64,000 nucleotides of DNA from Oleispirillum sp965228165 (GCA_965228165.1 CBDDHB010000003.1:1426001-1490000), one strand, 5' to 3'. Numbered from the stretch's first letter, positions 27,417-36,480 are shown. The notes: generated by a model not told the origin, from the letters alone. Translations and numbers: made by a program.

Positions 27417-28078
27417 AAAAGCCCTCCCGCGCCTTCGCCGTCTTCAAGGACGGCCTGTGGACCAGCAACGTCACCCTGGCGCAAATGCTGGCGCTGTGCC
27501 CGCTGATGGCCCTGACCGGATCGGCCACCAACGGCCTGGGCATGGGGCTGGCCACCACGGTCTGCCTGGTCGCCACCAACGTGGTGATTTCCCTGCTGCG
27601 CGGGGTGATCACGCCGCAGGTCCGCATCCCCGCCTTCATCCTGGTGATCGCGGGCATCGTCACCCTTGCCGACATGGCGATCAACGCCTGGGGGCACGAA
27701 CTCTACAAGGTGCTCGGCCTGTTCATCCCGCTGATCGTCACCAACTGCGTCATCCTGGGCCGCGCCGAGGCCTTCGCCTCGCGCAACGCCCCGTCCTACA
27801 GCGCGATGGACGGCCTGGGCATGGGTCTGGGGTTCACCTTCGCCCTGACCCTGATCGGCTGCGTGCGCGAAATTCTGGGCAGCGGCACGGTGTTCGCCAA
27901 CGCCTCGCTGATGCTGGGACCGGCCTTCAAGGTGCTGGAGATGGTGGTGATCCCCGACTACAAGGGGTTTCTTCTGATGATCCTGCCGCCCGGCGGCTTT
28001 CTGGTGCTGGCCTTCGCGCTGGCGGCGAAGCGACGGATCGACCAATCCTTCGCCCGCCGCCGCGCCGCCGGTTCGTAA
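27413..28078 (+). CDS. rnfE: Rnf complex membrane subunit RnfE
   Basis: A 221-residue six-helix membrane protein homologous to RnfA. Family marks are T-L-A-Q-M-L-A-L-C-P-L-M-A near residue 21 and L-F-I-P-L-I-V-T-N-C-V-I-L-G-R-A-E-A-F-A near 100. With RnfA it forms the inverted pair that binds an iron centre within the membrane. Its start overlaps the rnfG stop and it is followed 13 bp later by rnfH. Confidence 0.97.
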   Translation: MKKPSRAFAVFKDGLWTSNVTLAQMLALCPLMALTGSATNGLGMGLATTVCLVATNVVISLLRGVITPQVRIPAFILVIAGIVTLADMAINAWGHELYKVLGLFIPLIVTNCVILGRAEAFASRNAPSYSAMDGLGMGLGFTFALTLIGCVREILGSGTVFANASLMLGPAFKVLEMVVIPDYKGFLLMILPPGGFLVLAFALAAKRRIDQSFARRRAAGS

Positions 28079-28091
28079 GGAGGAACGCATC

Positions 28092-28364
28092 ATGGTTCTT
28101 CACGTCGGCGTCGCCTACGCCGCCCCGAATCGCCAGGTCTGGCTGAAGCTGGACGTGCCGGACGGCGGCACCGCGCGGGACGCGATCGAGCGTTCCGGCA
28201 TCCTCGCCCAGTTCCCGGAGATCGATCTTTCGGCGCAGAAGGTGGGGGTGTTCGGCCGCGTCGTCGGTCTCGACGCGCCGCTGTCCGAGGGCGACCGGGT
28301 GGAAATCTATCGCCCGATCACCGCCGACCCCGCCGCCATCCTGGGCGGCGACGACGAAGACTGA
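28092..28364 (+). CDS. rnfH: RnfH family protein
   Basis: A 90-residue ubiquitin-like beta-grasp protein of the RnfH (UPF0125) family: V-G-V-A-Y-A near the start, A-I-E-R-S-G-I-L near 33, and G-D-R-V-E-I-Y-R-P-I near 67-76. It closes the rnfABCDGEH operon, which is the gene order known from Rhodobacter capsulatus. Its biochemical role is not established. An AAGGAGGAAC ribosome-binding site lies upstream. Confidence 0.93.
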   Translation: MVLHVGVAYAAPNRQVWLKLDVPDGGTARDAIERSGILAQFPEIDLSAQKVGVFGRVVGLDAPLSEGDRVEIYRPITADPAAILGGDDED

Positions 28365-28383
28365 AATCAGGCCGGGCTGCTGT

Positions 28384-28556
28384 TCGGAAAACGCGTGTTG
28401 CGAGGGAACTTGGTTCCCTCGCGCTCCCTTTTTTTTCTAAGAGTCTTGCGCCTAACGCGAACGAACCCCTCACGCGGGATGAAGGCGAAAAGCCGCTTGC
28501 GCGGCGAAAAACGAAAGGGGTGCGCGAGGGGTCCGAGACCCCTCGCACGGTTTTCC
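28384..28556. repeat. Intergenic palindromic repeat, copy A
   Basis: Fills the gap between convergent rnfH and the first BMP gene. It contains hairpin arms (GCGAGGGAAC with GTTCCCTCGC; GCGAGGGGTC with GACCCCTCGC), a T8 run at 28429-28436 and a 42-bp core (28470-28511, plus orientation). The core begins TCACGCGG, contains the stem GCCGC/GCGGC and ends in AAAAA. The same core recurs at about 45.6, 55.8 and 61.2 kb. Confidence 0.7.
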
Positions 28557-29636
28557 TCACTTCGGCATCGAGCCGACGACGCCCTCGACGAACCAGTTCA
28601 TTTTCAAAAGTTCGGCGTCGGAAAGGGTCTTGCCCGCGGGCACCCGTTCCTTGCCCGACTGGTCCCGGATCGGCCCGGCGAAGGGATGCAGCGTCTTCGC
28701 CTTGATCGCGGCCTCGGCCTTCAACGCCTCGGCCTTGACGGCGGGCGGCGTCGCCGGGTTGAACGGCGCCAGACGCACCATATCCTTGTTGAAGCCTTCC
28801 CAGGTATCGTCCGGCGTCCAGATGCCTTCCAGAACCGCTCGCACGCGGTCGATGTAATACCCCGACCAGATTTCCATGCACGACGTCAATTGCGCGCGCG
28901 GACCGAAGCGCGTCATGTCCGAGGCTTGGCCGATCGCCCAGACCCCGGCCATTTCGGCGGCCTGCACCGGCGCGGCGGAATCGCTTTGCTGCGCGACCAC
29001 ATCGACGCCCTGTGCGATCAACGCCTCGGCCGCCTCGCGTTCCTTGCCCGGGTCGTACCACGAGTTCACCCAGACGACGCGGACCTCGGCCTTCGGATCG
29101 ACGCTCCGCGCCCCCAGCGCGAAGGCGTTGATGCTGCGTACGATCTCGGGGATCGGGAAGGGGGCGATATAGCCGAGCTTATGGGTCCTGGTCAGGCGTC
29201 CCGCCGCGATTCCCGCCGGATAGCGACTTTCATAGAAACGCGCCATATAGGTGGCGAGGTTGGGACCGCGCTGATACCCGGTGGCGTGTTCAAATTTCAC
29301 GTCGGGGTACTGCTTGGCCACCTTCACCGTCGCGTTCATGAAGCCGAACGACGTGGAAAAAATCAGCTTATGCCCGGAGACCGCCAGTTCGCGGATCACC
29401 CGCTCGGCATCGGCGCCTTCCGGGACGTTTTCGACGTAGGTGGTCCTCACCTTGTCGCCGAACGCCTTTTCCACCGCCAAGCGGCCCTGGTCGTGCTGAT
29501 AGGAATACCCATGGTCGCCGATCGGCCCGACATAGACGAAGCCGACCTTCAACGGCTCCGCCGCCCGTGCGCCGCCGATCCCTCCCAGCATCAGCGCCAA
29601 CAGCGCCGCCAGGGATGTCCGCCGCATCAATGCCAT
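28557..29636 (-). CDS. BMP-family ABC transporter substrate-binding protein (second tandem copy)
   Basis: A 359-residue periplasmic protein with an N-terminal signal peptide ending A-R-A/A-E. The PurR-like BMP fold shows V-G-F-V-Y-V-G-P-I-G-D-H-G-Y near residue 32, then T-S-F-G-F-M-N and K-F-E-H-A-T-G-Y. BMP proteins bind nucleosides or purine-like ligands for ABC import. It is a close paralogue of the neighbouring upstream gene (29820-30905), with long identical stretches near the C-terminus. Start ATG 29636 is chosen for its GGAGG site. Last gene of the transporter operon, separated by 183 bp from its twin. Confidence 0.92.
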   Translation of the reverse strand: MALMRRTSLAALLALMLGGIGGARAAEPLKVGFVYVGPIGDHGYSYQHDQGRLAVEKAFGDKVRTTYVENVPEGADAERVIRELAVSGHKLIFSTSFGFMNATVKVAKQYPDVKFEHATGYQRGPNLATYMARFYESRYPAGIAAGRLTRTHKLGYIAPFPIPEIVRSINAFALGARSVDPKAEVRVVWVNSWYDPGKEREAAEALIAQGVDVVAQQSDSAAPVQAAEMAGVWAIGQASDMTRFGPRAQLTSCMEIWSGYYIDRVRAVLEGIWTPDDTWEGFNKDMVRLAPFNPATPPAVKAEALKAEAAIKAKTLHPFAGPIRDQSGKERVPAGKTLSDAELLKMNWFVEGVVGSMPK

Positions 29637-29819
29637 TTTCGCACCCTCCCCCTCGATCTTTCGTGGAACGACAGGATTGTCTCTCTCCGCAACGCGACGC
29701 CACGCCTTGGTATCGCTTGATTCCCGGGCAGGATAACCCGAACCGCCCGGTTCGCAACCACCCAATGGATCACCGCCGGAGCCGCCCCCCCCCGACGGTC
29801 GCCGGATTTCCGAGAGCGC

Positions 29820-30905
29820 TCACTCCGGCACGCTGCCGACCACGCCCTCGACGAACCAGTTCATTTTCAGGAGTTCGTCGTCGGAGAGAGTCTTGCCCGC
29901 GGGCACCCGTTCCTTGCCCGACTGGTCCCGGATCGGCCCGGCGAAGGGATGCAAGGTTTTCTCCTTGATCGCGACCTCGATCTTCAGCGCCTCGGCCTTG
30001 ACGGCGGGTGGCGTCGCCGGGTTGAACGGGGCCAAGCGGACCATGCCCGTATCGAAACCGTCCCAAGTATCGGTGGAGGCCCACGTGCCGTCCAACGCCG
30101 CCTGAACGCGGGCGATGTAATAGCCCGACCAGTCGTTGACGATCGCGGTCAGATGGGAATTCGGCCCGAAGCGCGACATGTCCGAGGAATGACCGATCGC
30201 CCACACGCCCTTTTCCTCGGCGGCCTGCACCGGCGCGGCGGAATCGGTATGCTGCGCCATCACATCGACGCCCTGCGCCATCAAGGCCTCGGCGGCTTCG
30301 CGCTCCTTGCCCGGATCGAACCAGGAATTCAGCCAGACGACGCGAACCACGGCCTTCGGGTTGACGCTGCGCGCCCCCAGGACGAAGGCGTTGACGTTAC
30401 GCACCACTTCCGGAATGGGGAACGAGGCGATGTATCCCAGGGTATGGCTTTTGGTCAGACGACCCGCCGCGATACCGGCGGCATAGCGCCCTTCGTAGAA
30501 ACGCGCCGTGTAGATGGCCAGATTCGGCCCCCGCCGATAGCCGGTGGCGTGCTCGAACTTCACGTTCGGGAACTGCCGGGCGGCCTTGGCCGTGGGATTC
30601 ATGAAGCCGAACGACGTGGTGAAGATCAACCGGTGACCGGATGCGACAAGCTGGCGGATCACCCGCTCGGCATCGGCGTTTTCCGGCACGTTCTCGACGT
30701 AGGTGGTCTTGACCTTATCGCCGAAGTGCTTTTCCACCGCCAGGCGGCCCTGGTCGTGTTGATAGGTATAGCCGTGGTCGCCGATCGGGCCAACGTAGAC
30801 GAACCCAACCTTCAGAGGGTCGGCCGCATGCGCGACGCACGTCCCCCACAGCCCCGCCGTCAACGCCAGAACCAAGGCCAATCCGACTCGCCGCGCGATC
30901 TTCAT
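29820..30905 (-). CDS. BMP-family ABC transporter substrate-binding protein (first tandem copy)
   Basis: A 361-residue BMP protein with signal peptide (H-A-A/D-P-L-K-V-G-F-V-Y near residue 27). It lies 14 bp downstream of the second permease gene and so is the direct partner of this ABC importer. It shares the K-V-G-F-V-Y-V-G-P-I-G-D-H-G-Y opening and the R-D-Q-S-G-K-E-R-V-P-A-G-K-T-L-S end with the adjacent paralogue, but differs in the middle, which suggests duplication followed by divergence in ligand range. ATG 30905 follows GGAGGCGGAAGG. Confidence 0.92.
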   Translation of the reverse strand: MKIARRVGLALVLALTAGLWGTCVAHAADPLKVGFVYVGPIGDHGYTYQHDQGRLAVEKHFGDKVKTTYVENVPENADAERVIRQLVASGHRLIFTTSFGFMNPTAKAARQFPNVKFEHATGYRRGPNLAIYTARFYEGRYAAGIAAGRLTKSHTLGYIASFPIPEVVRNVNAFVLGARSVNPKAVVRVVWLNSWFDPGKEREAAEALMAQGVDVMAQHTDSAAPVQAAEEKGVWAIGHSSDMSRFGPNSHLTAIVNDWSGYYIARVQAALDGTWASTDTWDGFDTGMVRLAPFNPATPPAVKAEALKIEVAIKEKTLHPFAGPIRDQSGKERVPAGKTLSDDELLKMNWFVEGVVGSVPE

Positions 30906-30918
30906 CCTTCCGCCTCCT

Positions 30919-31854
30919 CTATCGTCCCGAATGGAACACTTTCCCCAAACAGGCCGGCGCATTCAACCTGATCTTGCTCTCGTCGCGGGAAATCGCCACC
31001 AGGACGACAATGGCCGCGACATAGGGCAGCATCGCCAGAATCTGCGACGGCACCGGGATTCCCCAGTTCTGGGCGTGCAATTGCAAAATGGTGACGCCGC
31101 CGAACAGGTACGCCCCCATCAGGGCGCGCGCCGGACGCCAGGTGGCGAAGACCACCAGGGCGAGGGAAATCCAGCCACGGCCCGAGGTCATGTTCTCCAC
31201 CCACATCGGGGTATAGGCCAGGGACAGGTACGCCCCCGCCAGCCCCGCCATCGCGCCGCCGAACAGCACCGCGAACAAACGCACCCGCAGCACCGCGTAG
31301 CCGATGGCGTGCGCCGCGTCGTGGTTTTCGCCGACGGCGCGCAGGATCAACCCGGCGCGGCTTCGGAACAGGAAGACGTGAATCGCCGGAACCGCCAGCA
31401 CCGACAGATAGACCAGAACGTCGTGAGCGAACAGGGCGGGACCGATCACCGGGATTTGCGACAGACCGGGCAGCGGCAGGGTCGGCAGGGCGGCGACCGG
31501 CGTCCCGACCAGACTTTTGCCGACGAAGGCGGACAGACCGACGCCGAAGATGCTCAAGGCCAGGCCGCAGGCCACCTGATTGGCGCGTAAGCCCAACGCC
31601 AGAAACGCGAACAGCGCCGCCATCGCCATCCCCGCCGCCGCCCCGGCGGCGACGGCCAGCACCGGTCCGCCGCCGCCGTGCGCCACGGCGAAGGCGGCGA
31701 CCGCGCCGATCAGCATCATCCCTTCGAGACCCAGGTTCAGAACCCCGGCGCGTTCGGTAACCAGTTCGCCCAGCGCGGCGAAGACCAGGGGGGTGGCGGC
31801 GCGGACCATCGCCGCCAGGATCGCCGACAGGGTCAGGAGTTCGGCCTCGCTCAT
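30919..31854 (-). CDS. ABC transporter permease (BMP/nucleoside type), second subunit
   Basis: A 311-residue polytopic BPD_transp_2 family protein with about nine membrane segments; E-R-A-G-V-L-N-L-G-L-E-G-M-M-L near residue 32 is the family hallmark of nucleoside/BMP permeases. Its start overlaps the stop of the first permease (ATGA), so the two are translated together as the heterodimeric membrane channel. Confidence 0.92.
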   Translation of the reverse strand: MSEAELLTLSAILAAMVRAATPLVFAALGELVTERAGVLNLGLEGMMLIGAVAAFAVAHGGGGPVLAVAAGAAAGMAMAALFAFLALGLRANQVACGLALSIFGVGLSAFVGKSLVGTPVAALPTLPLPGLSQIPVIGPALFAHDVLVYLSVLAVPAIHVFLFRSRAGLILRAVGENHDAAHAIGYAVLRVRLFAVLFGGAMAGLAGAYLSLAYTPMWVENMTSGRGWISLALVVFATWRPARALMGAYLFGGVTILQLHAQNWGIPVPSQILAMLPYVAAIVVLVAISRDESKIRLNAPACLGKVFHSGR

Positions 31855-32927
31855 CGCGTCGCCTCCGGGTGGATGCGGGCGGACAGGCGCACCCGATAGC
31901 GGATCAGAACGTCGGCGGCGAGCAGGAAGAACAGGATCATCCCCTGGAACACCTGGGTCACCGCCAACGGCACGGCAAGGGCGATCTGCGCCGCGTCGCC
32001 GCCCAGATAGGTCAGCGCCAGCAAAAGCGAAGCGAGGACGATGCCCAAGGGATGCAGCCGCCCGAGGAAGGCGGCGATGATCGCGGTATAACCGTATCCC
32101 GGCGACACCGTGGGCATCAACTGGCCGATCGGCCCACAGACCTCCATCGCCCCGGCCAGTCCGGCGAAACCGCCGCCGAGAACCAGGGTGAACCAGATCA
32201 CCCGGTGGGGGCTGAAACCGGCATAGCTGCCCGCCGCCGGGGTCAGGCCGATCACCTTGATCTGGAAGCCGAGGAAGGACCGCGACACGATCATCCAGGC
32301 GGCGAAGGCGGCGATCGGCGCCAGCAGCACCCCGACATGCAGCCGGGTGTCCGCGATCAGGGCGGGCAACAGCGCCGAATCGGTGAACATCCGGCTTTCC
32401 GGAAAGTTGTAGCCCTCGGGCGAGCGCCACGGCCCGTGCACCAGCCAGGCGAGGGTCAGGGTGGCGACGTAGTTGAGCATCAGGCTGGTGAGAATCTCGT
32501 TGGCGTGAAAACGGGTGCGCAGCAGCGCCGGAATCGCCGCGTAGAGCGCGCCCCCCAGCGCCCCCGCGACCAGCACCACCGGCAGCACCCAAAGCCCGGA
32601 CACCTCGTACAGCGCCAGGGCCGCGCCGCCCGCCGACACCGCGCCGATGATCAACTGGCCTTCCGCGCCGATGTTCCAGACGTTGCCGCGAAAGCCCAAG
32701 GCCAGCCCGACCCCGATCAACGCCAGGGGCGCGGCCTTGAGCAGCCACTCGCTGACGCCGTGCAGATCGCCGATCGGCTTGATGAAAAAGGTGGCGAGGG
32801 CGGCGACGGGATCGAACCCCAGCGCCGCGAACAACAGCCCCCCGGCGACGACGGTGGCGGCGATCGCCAGCAACGGCGCGACCACCATCATCGCGCGGGA
32901 GGATTCTGGACGGGCCTCAAGGCGCAT
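31851..32927 (-). CDS. ABC transporter permease (BMP/nucleoside type), first subunit
   Basis: A 358-residue BPD_transp_2 permease with about ten membrane segments. The motif F-R-G-N-V-W-N-I-G-A-E-G-Q-L (near 79) matches the long-subunit permeases of BMP-type nucleoside importers. It overlaps the ATPase gene by 11 bp upstream and the second permease by 4 bp downstream. Confidence 0.92.
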   Translation of the reverse strand: MRLEARPESSRAMMVVAPLLAIAATVVAGGLLFAALGFDPVAALATFFIKPIGDLHGVSEWLLKAAPLALIGVGLALGFRGNVWNIGAEGQLIIGAVSAGGAALALYEVSGLWVLPVVLVAGALGGALYAAIPALLRTRFHANEILTSLMLNYVATLTLAWLVHGPWRSPEGYNFPESRMFTDSALLPALIADTRLHVGVLLAPIAAFAAWMIVSRSFLGFQIKVIGLTPAAGSYAGFSPHRVIWFTLVLGGGFAGLAGAMEVCGPIGQLMPTVSPGYGYTAIIAAFLGRLHPLGIVLASLLLALTYLGGDAAQIALAVPLAVTQVFQGMILFFLLAADVLIRYRVRLSARIHPEATR

Positions 32928-34479
32928 GCGCCGCCTCCTCCAGATGGAACACCCCGCCCATCAACAGGCCGATTTCCTCGACCGTCGCGGCGCGCAACGG
33001 CCGCGCCGGGGAAAGCCTGCCATGGCAAAGCACCGCGATGCGGTCGCAGATGGCGAACAGTTCGTCCAGGTCCTGGGACACCACCAGGATCGCCGCGCCC
33101 GCGTCGGCCAGGGCGATCAGGTCGCGGTGGATCGCCGCCGCCGCTCCGGCGTCCACCCCCCAGGTCGGTTGCCCCACCACCAGCAGGCGGGGGTTTTGCA
33201 GAATCTCGCGGCCGACGATGAACTTTTGCAGATTGCCGCCCGACAGGCTGCGCGCGGCGGCGCGCGGGCCGGTGGCGGCGACGTGGAAGGCCTCGATCAC
33301 CCGTTCGGCGAACCGCCGCGCCTGACCGAAGCGGATCAGCCCGCCCCGCACCATGCCCTCCTCGCGGTGGGCCGACGACAGCAGCACGTTGTCGGCGAGA
33401 GACATATCGGGCACCGCGCCCCGGCCCAGGCGTTCCTCGGGAACGAACCCCAGGCCCAGCGCCCGGCGGCGGCGCGGCCCCAGATGCCCGACGGCGACGC
33501 CGTCGATGCGGATCGCTTCGGCCACCGCCACCGGGGTCTCGCCGGACAGCGCGGCGAGAAGCTCCGCCTGACCGTTGCCCGCCACCCCGGCGATGCCGAG
33601 AATCTCCCCGGCGGAGACGGTGAAACCGATCGCGTCGAGGGCGGTGGCGGTTGGGGTCTCGGGGGCAAGCGACAGCCGCTCCACCACCAGACGCGGCTCG
33701 CCGACCCGGGGGGCGGCCTCGCGCACCGGCGGGGCGAGATCGGCGCCGATCATCATTCGGGCCAGCGAGGCGGCGGTTTCGACGCGGGGATCGCAGGCAC
33801 CGGCGACCCGGCCGCCGCGCAGCACCGTCGCCGTTTCGCACAAGGCGCGGATTTCCGCCAGCTTATGACTAATGTAAAGGATGCTGCGGCCTTCCGCGAC
33901 CAGACGGCGCAGCACCGCGAACAGGGCCTCGGCCTCCTGCGGAGTCAGGACCGAGGTCGGCTCGTCCATGATCAAAAGCTTAGGGTCCTGCAACAGACAG
34001 CGGACGATCTCCACCCGCTGACGCTCCCCCACCGACAAATCGCAGACCCGCCGTTCGGGGTCGAGCGCCAGACCGTAGCGCGCCGAGACCTCGGCGATCC
34101 GCGCCGCCAGGTCCGCCATCGGGCCGGACCAAGCGGTGCCGAGCGCGACGTTTTCCGCCACCATCATCGAATCGAACAGAGAGAAATGCTGGAACACCAT
34201 GCCGATGCCCAGCGCCCGCGCCGCCGCCGGGCCGTCGATGCGCACCGGGCGGCCTTCCCACGAAATCTCCCCGGAGTCGGCCTGCAACACGCCGTAGACG
34301 ATCTTCACCAGGGTGGACTTGCCGGCACCGTTCTCGCCCAGCAGGGCATGGCATTCCCCCGGCATCACCGCAAGGTCGATGCCGTCGTTGGCGCGGCAGC
34401 CGGGGTAATGCTTGACGATGCCGCGAAGGCTCAGGCGCGGCACGGACGAAGCGACGGTATCGGCAGTCGGCGGGATCAC
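32917..34479 (-). CDS. ABC transporter ATP-binding protein with two nucleotide-binding domains (BMP/nucleoside type)
   Basis: A 520-residue fused ATPase of the RbsA/YufO type. NBD1 (about 17-250) has Walker A G-E-N-G-A-G-K-S-T, signature L-S-V-G-E-R-Q-R-V-E and Walker B L-L-I-M-D-E-P-T. NBD2 (about 265-500) has the degenerate Walker A region G-V-A-G-N-G-Q-A-E and signature L-S-G-G-N-L-Q-K, with G-Q-P in place of D-E-P in Walker B, a known asymmetry of this family. GTG 34479 with an AAAGGG site is chosen. First gene of the five-gene importer operon. Confidence 0.9.
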   Translation of the reverse strand: MIPPTADTVASSVPRLSLRGIVKHYPGCRANDGIDLAVMPGECHALLGENGAGKSTLVKIVYGVLQADSGEISWEGRPVRIDGPAAARALGIGMVFQHFSLFDSMMVAENVALGTAWSGPMADLAARIAEVSARYGLALDPERRVCDLSVGERQRVEIVRCLLQDPKLLIMDEPTSVLTPQEAEALFAVLRRLVAEGRSILYISHKLAEIRALCETATVLRGGRVAGACDPRVETAASLARMMIGADLAPPVREAAPRVGEPRLVVERLSLAPETPTATALDAIGFTVSAGEILGIAGVAGNGQAELLAALSGETPVAVAEAIRIDGVAVGHLGPRRRRALGLGFVPEERLGRGAVPDMSLADNVLLSSAHREEGMVRGGLIRFGQARRFAERVIEAFHVAATGPRAAARSLSGGNLQKFIVGREILQNPRLLVVGQPTWGVDAGAAAAIHRDLIALADAGAAILVVSQDLDELFAICDRIAVLCHGRLSPARPLRAATVEEIGLLMGGVFHLEEAAHAP

Positions 34480-34564
34480 GGAAGCCCTTTCGTCGGAGAG
34501 GATTTGCGGCGGCCCTGGAGTTGTTCCATGATGGAACCCCCTCCGTTCCGACAAGGTATGACAC

Positions 34565-35290
34565 ATGCGGGTTCTGGTTTTCCAGCACATCGACGTCGAA
34601 CACCCCGGCTCCTTCCGCGATCTGATGGCGGCGGACGGCATGACCTGGAACACCGTGGAATGGGACGAAGGCGAAACCCCGCCCGCGCCAGAGGGTTACG
34701 ACCTGCTGATGGCGATGGGCGGACCGATGGACGTGTGGGAGGACGCGCGTCTGCCCTGGCTCGCCGCCGAAAAGGCCTTCATCCGCCATTGGGTGCGGGA
34801 TCTGGACAAGCCGTTCCTCGGCCTCTGCCTGGGACACCAGTTGCTCGCCGCCGCCCTGGGGGCGAAGGTGGGGCCGATGGCAAGGCCGGAGGTCGGCCTG
34901 ACCACGGTGTCGCCGACCCCCGAGGCCGCCGCCGATCCGGTGATGGCCGCCCTGCCCCCGCCGATCCGCTGCCTGCAATGGCACGGCTCCGAGGTCAAGG
35001 CGTTGCCGGAAGGCGGCATCGTCCTCGCCGCCAATCCCGCCTGCCCGATCCAGGCGATGCGGGTGGGAACCAGAGCCTACGGCTTCCAGTATCACGTCGA
35101 GGTGACGCCCGCGACGGTGCCGGAATGGAGCCGGGTGCCCGCCTATGCCGCATCGCTGGCCGCCACCCTGGGGGCGGACGGGGCGAAAGCCTTCGCCGCC
35201 CAGACCGCCGCCGCGTTGCCGGACCTGACGGCGGGGGCGCGGATCTTCTGGCGCGCCTTCACCCGGGCGGTCGGATTGCTTCCGGAATAA
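34565..35290 (+). CDS. Class I glutamine amidotransferase domain protein
   Basis: A 241-residue single-domain GATase-1 protein with catalytic Cys in G-L-C-L-G-H-Q (near 93) and His/Glu in Q-Y-H-V-E-V-T (near 177). It resembles stand-alone GMP-synthase-like amidotransferases whose acceptor is usually unknown (gamma-glutamyl hydrolase or amide transfer). It is divergent from the purine/nucleoside importer 85 bp away, which makes a nucleotide or polyamine scavenging role possible but unproved. Confidence 0.88.
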   Translation: MRVLVFQHIDVEHPGSFRDLMAADGMTWNTVEWDEGETPPAPEGYDLLMAMGGPMDVWEDARLPWLAAEKAFIRHWVRDLDKPFLGLCLGHQLLAAALGAKVGPMARPEVGLTTVSPTPEAAADPVMAALPPPIRCLQWHGSEVKALPEGGIVLAANPACPIQAMRVGTRAYGFQYHVEVTPATVPEWSRVPAYAASLAATLGADGAKAFAAQTAAALPDLTAGARIFWRAFTRAVGLLPE

Positions 35291-35321
35291 AAAAACGGCG
35301 GCTCCGATGAAGGGGCCGCCG
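35286..35321 (-). terminator. Rho-independent terminator on the minus strand downstream of the cobalamin riboswitch
   Basis: CGGCGGCTCC (35296-35305) pairs with GGGGCCGCCG (35312-35321), loop of six. On the minus strand the stem is followed by seven T then ATT, a textbook terminator; on the plus strand no T-tract follows. It therefore ends a leftward transcript, the one starting at the cobalamin riboswitch, at the very end of the convergent amidotransferase gene. Confidence 0.8.
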
Positions 35322-35619
35322 CCAGTTGCGAAAACGGGAAACCGGCGGCCGAAGATGCCGGGTCCCGCCTCGTCGTATCTAGGGAACAGGGGAAAACACC
35401 GGCGCGGTCGCCCACGCCGCAACACAAAAAAGCCACGAAGCCGCCGCAATTCGCCCATCGGCGACGGCAAACGGCTGACGGAAACCCGCAAACCCGAAAT
35501 AGAAATGGGAACGACATTCGCGTCGCATCGGAACCACCCGCGCCCGTGACCACACCACACCCGTGCGTCACTTACGGTGTCCCGCGCCATGGGCAACTCC
35601 CGACCCACGGACATGACGC
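35322..35619 (-). other. Region between cobalamin riboswitch and its terminator, no recognisable gene
   Basis: About 300 bp on the minus strand between the riboswitch 3' end and the terminator. Open frames here are either very short (17 codons from an ATG next to the riboswitch) or run on past the terminator antisense to the amidotransferase gene, and none resembles a cobalamin-related protein. A secondary hairpin (GCCGTCGC with GCGGCGGC) lies near 35435-35468 with a T6 run shortly after. I see no supportable gene. Confidence 0.5.
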
Positions 35620-35790
35620 ATGCGACGGCAGGTCTCCTGGCTCGCGGGTCGCTGCCCGATGATCCTCCTTCCCGGGGTCTCCCCCAGTGGATCGCGGATC
35701 AGGGCTCGCCGCTTACAGTTGCGGGAACAGCGCCGGATTTCCACCGACTTCCCTTTTGATCCCCCAAGTCCGGGGAACCGTCGCATGGGT
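35620..35790 (-). ncRNA. Cobalamin (AdoCbl) riboswitch
   Basis: The minus strand carries the conserved cobalamin aptamer elements in order: a GGTTCC start, AAAAGGGAA, GTCGGTGGAAATCCGGCGC, GTTCCCGCAACTGTAAGCGG (the B12-box region), and the closing AGCCAGGAGACCTGCC at about 35626-35642. The aptamer is complete. Such elements shut off B12 synthesis or import genes when adenosylcobalamin is present; here no such gene follows. Confidence 0.93.
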
Positions 35791-36074
35791 CGCAGTGTAG
35801 CCGCGCCCCCCCACGAGTCAAGCTCGTTCGTTGCGAGGCATTTGCAAAATGCAATTCATTTCGCGCGGACGCACCCGGCAATTTTCGCAGTCCGCACCCT
35901 CCCGGCGTCGGCGGCGCCCGCCGGAGCCCGGTCGGCACCTTGCCTGGACAGGAGGGATTCCTAATATATCAATGATATAAATGCGCTGCCCCGGTCCTTC
36001 CAACAGTTATCCCATATCGGCACGGGACTTGCTGCTCCCTTATCGACGACCCCGTTGGTCGGGAGGGAAGCACC

Positions 36075-36452
36075 ATGGAACGCATCGTCCACGAATTCGC
36101 CACCGCCGAAAAGGCCCTGGACTCCGCGATCGACGAAACCCGTGCCGCGCTTCGCCACGTCGAGGCCCATCAGGCGGCGAACGCCCGTCTTTCGGAGTCT
36201 TCCGGCGCCTTACGCGACGGCAGCACCCGCATCGCCGAGGCCCTGTTCAGCATCGCCGAGGACGGCGTCAAGCTGCGCGCCTCGGAGGCCCGGCTGCTGT
36301 TCGAGAACGCGCGCCTGAAGCGATCCAGCCGCAATCTGCGCGGTTCCCTCGATCTGCTGCGCGACGCCGGGGAATCCCTCGGGCGGCGCGCCCGCGAGGC
36401 CCGCGCGATGATCGACGCCGCTCCCGGCAAGAAACTGCGGCGCGTGCCGTAA
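36075..36452 (+). CDS. Small coiled-coil protein upstream of chemoreceptor, function unknown
   Basis: A 125-residue, Ala/Arg/Glu-rich, almost wholly helical protein without membrane segments. Heptad-like spacing across residues 5-115 suggests a coiled coil. The gene has a good GGGAGG site and ends 28 bp before the chemoreceptor gene, so both are likely co-transcribed. I do not recognise the family; an accessory role to the receptor is only positional inference. The upstream region has an AT-rich block (35962-35983) that may hold its promoter. Confidence 0.72.
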   Translation: MERIVHEFATAEKALDSAIDETRAALRHVEAHQAANARLSESSGALRDGSTRIAEALFSIAEDGVKLRASEARLLFENARLKRSSRNLRGSLDLLRDAGESLGRRAREARAMIDAAPGKKLRRVP

Positions 36453-36480
36453 ACAAGAAAAAGCTTAAGGAGGAACCACC

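Noticed and set aside
23846..28078. A 1410-codon plus-strand frame joining rnfB to rnfE
   Set aside because: An artefact of the frameshifts and GC-rich shadows; only parts of it match rnfC, rnfG and rnfE, each with its own overlapping start.
35143..35571. Minus-strand ORF starting just after the cobalamin riboswitch
   Set aside because: It runs past the strong terminator into the antisense of the amidotransferase gene and resembles no B12-related protein.
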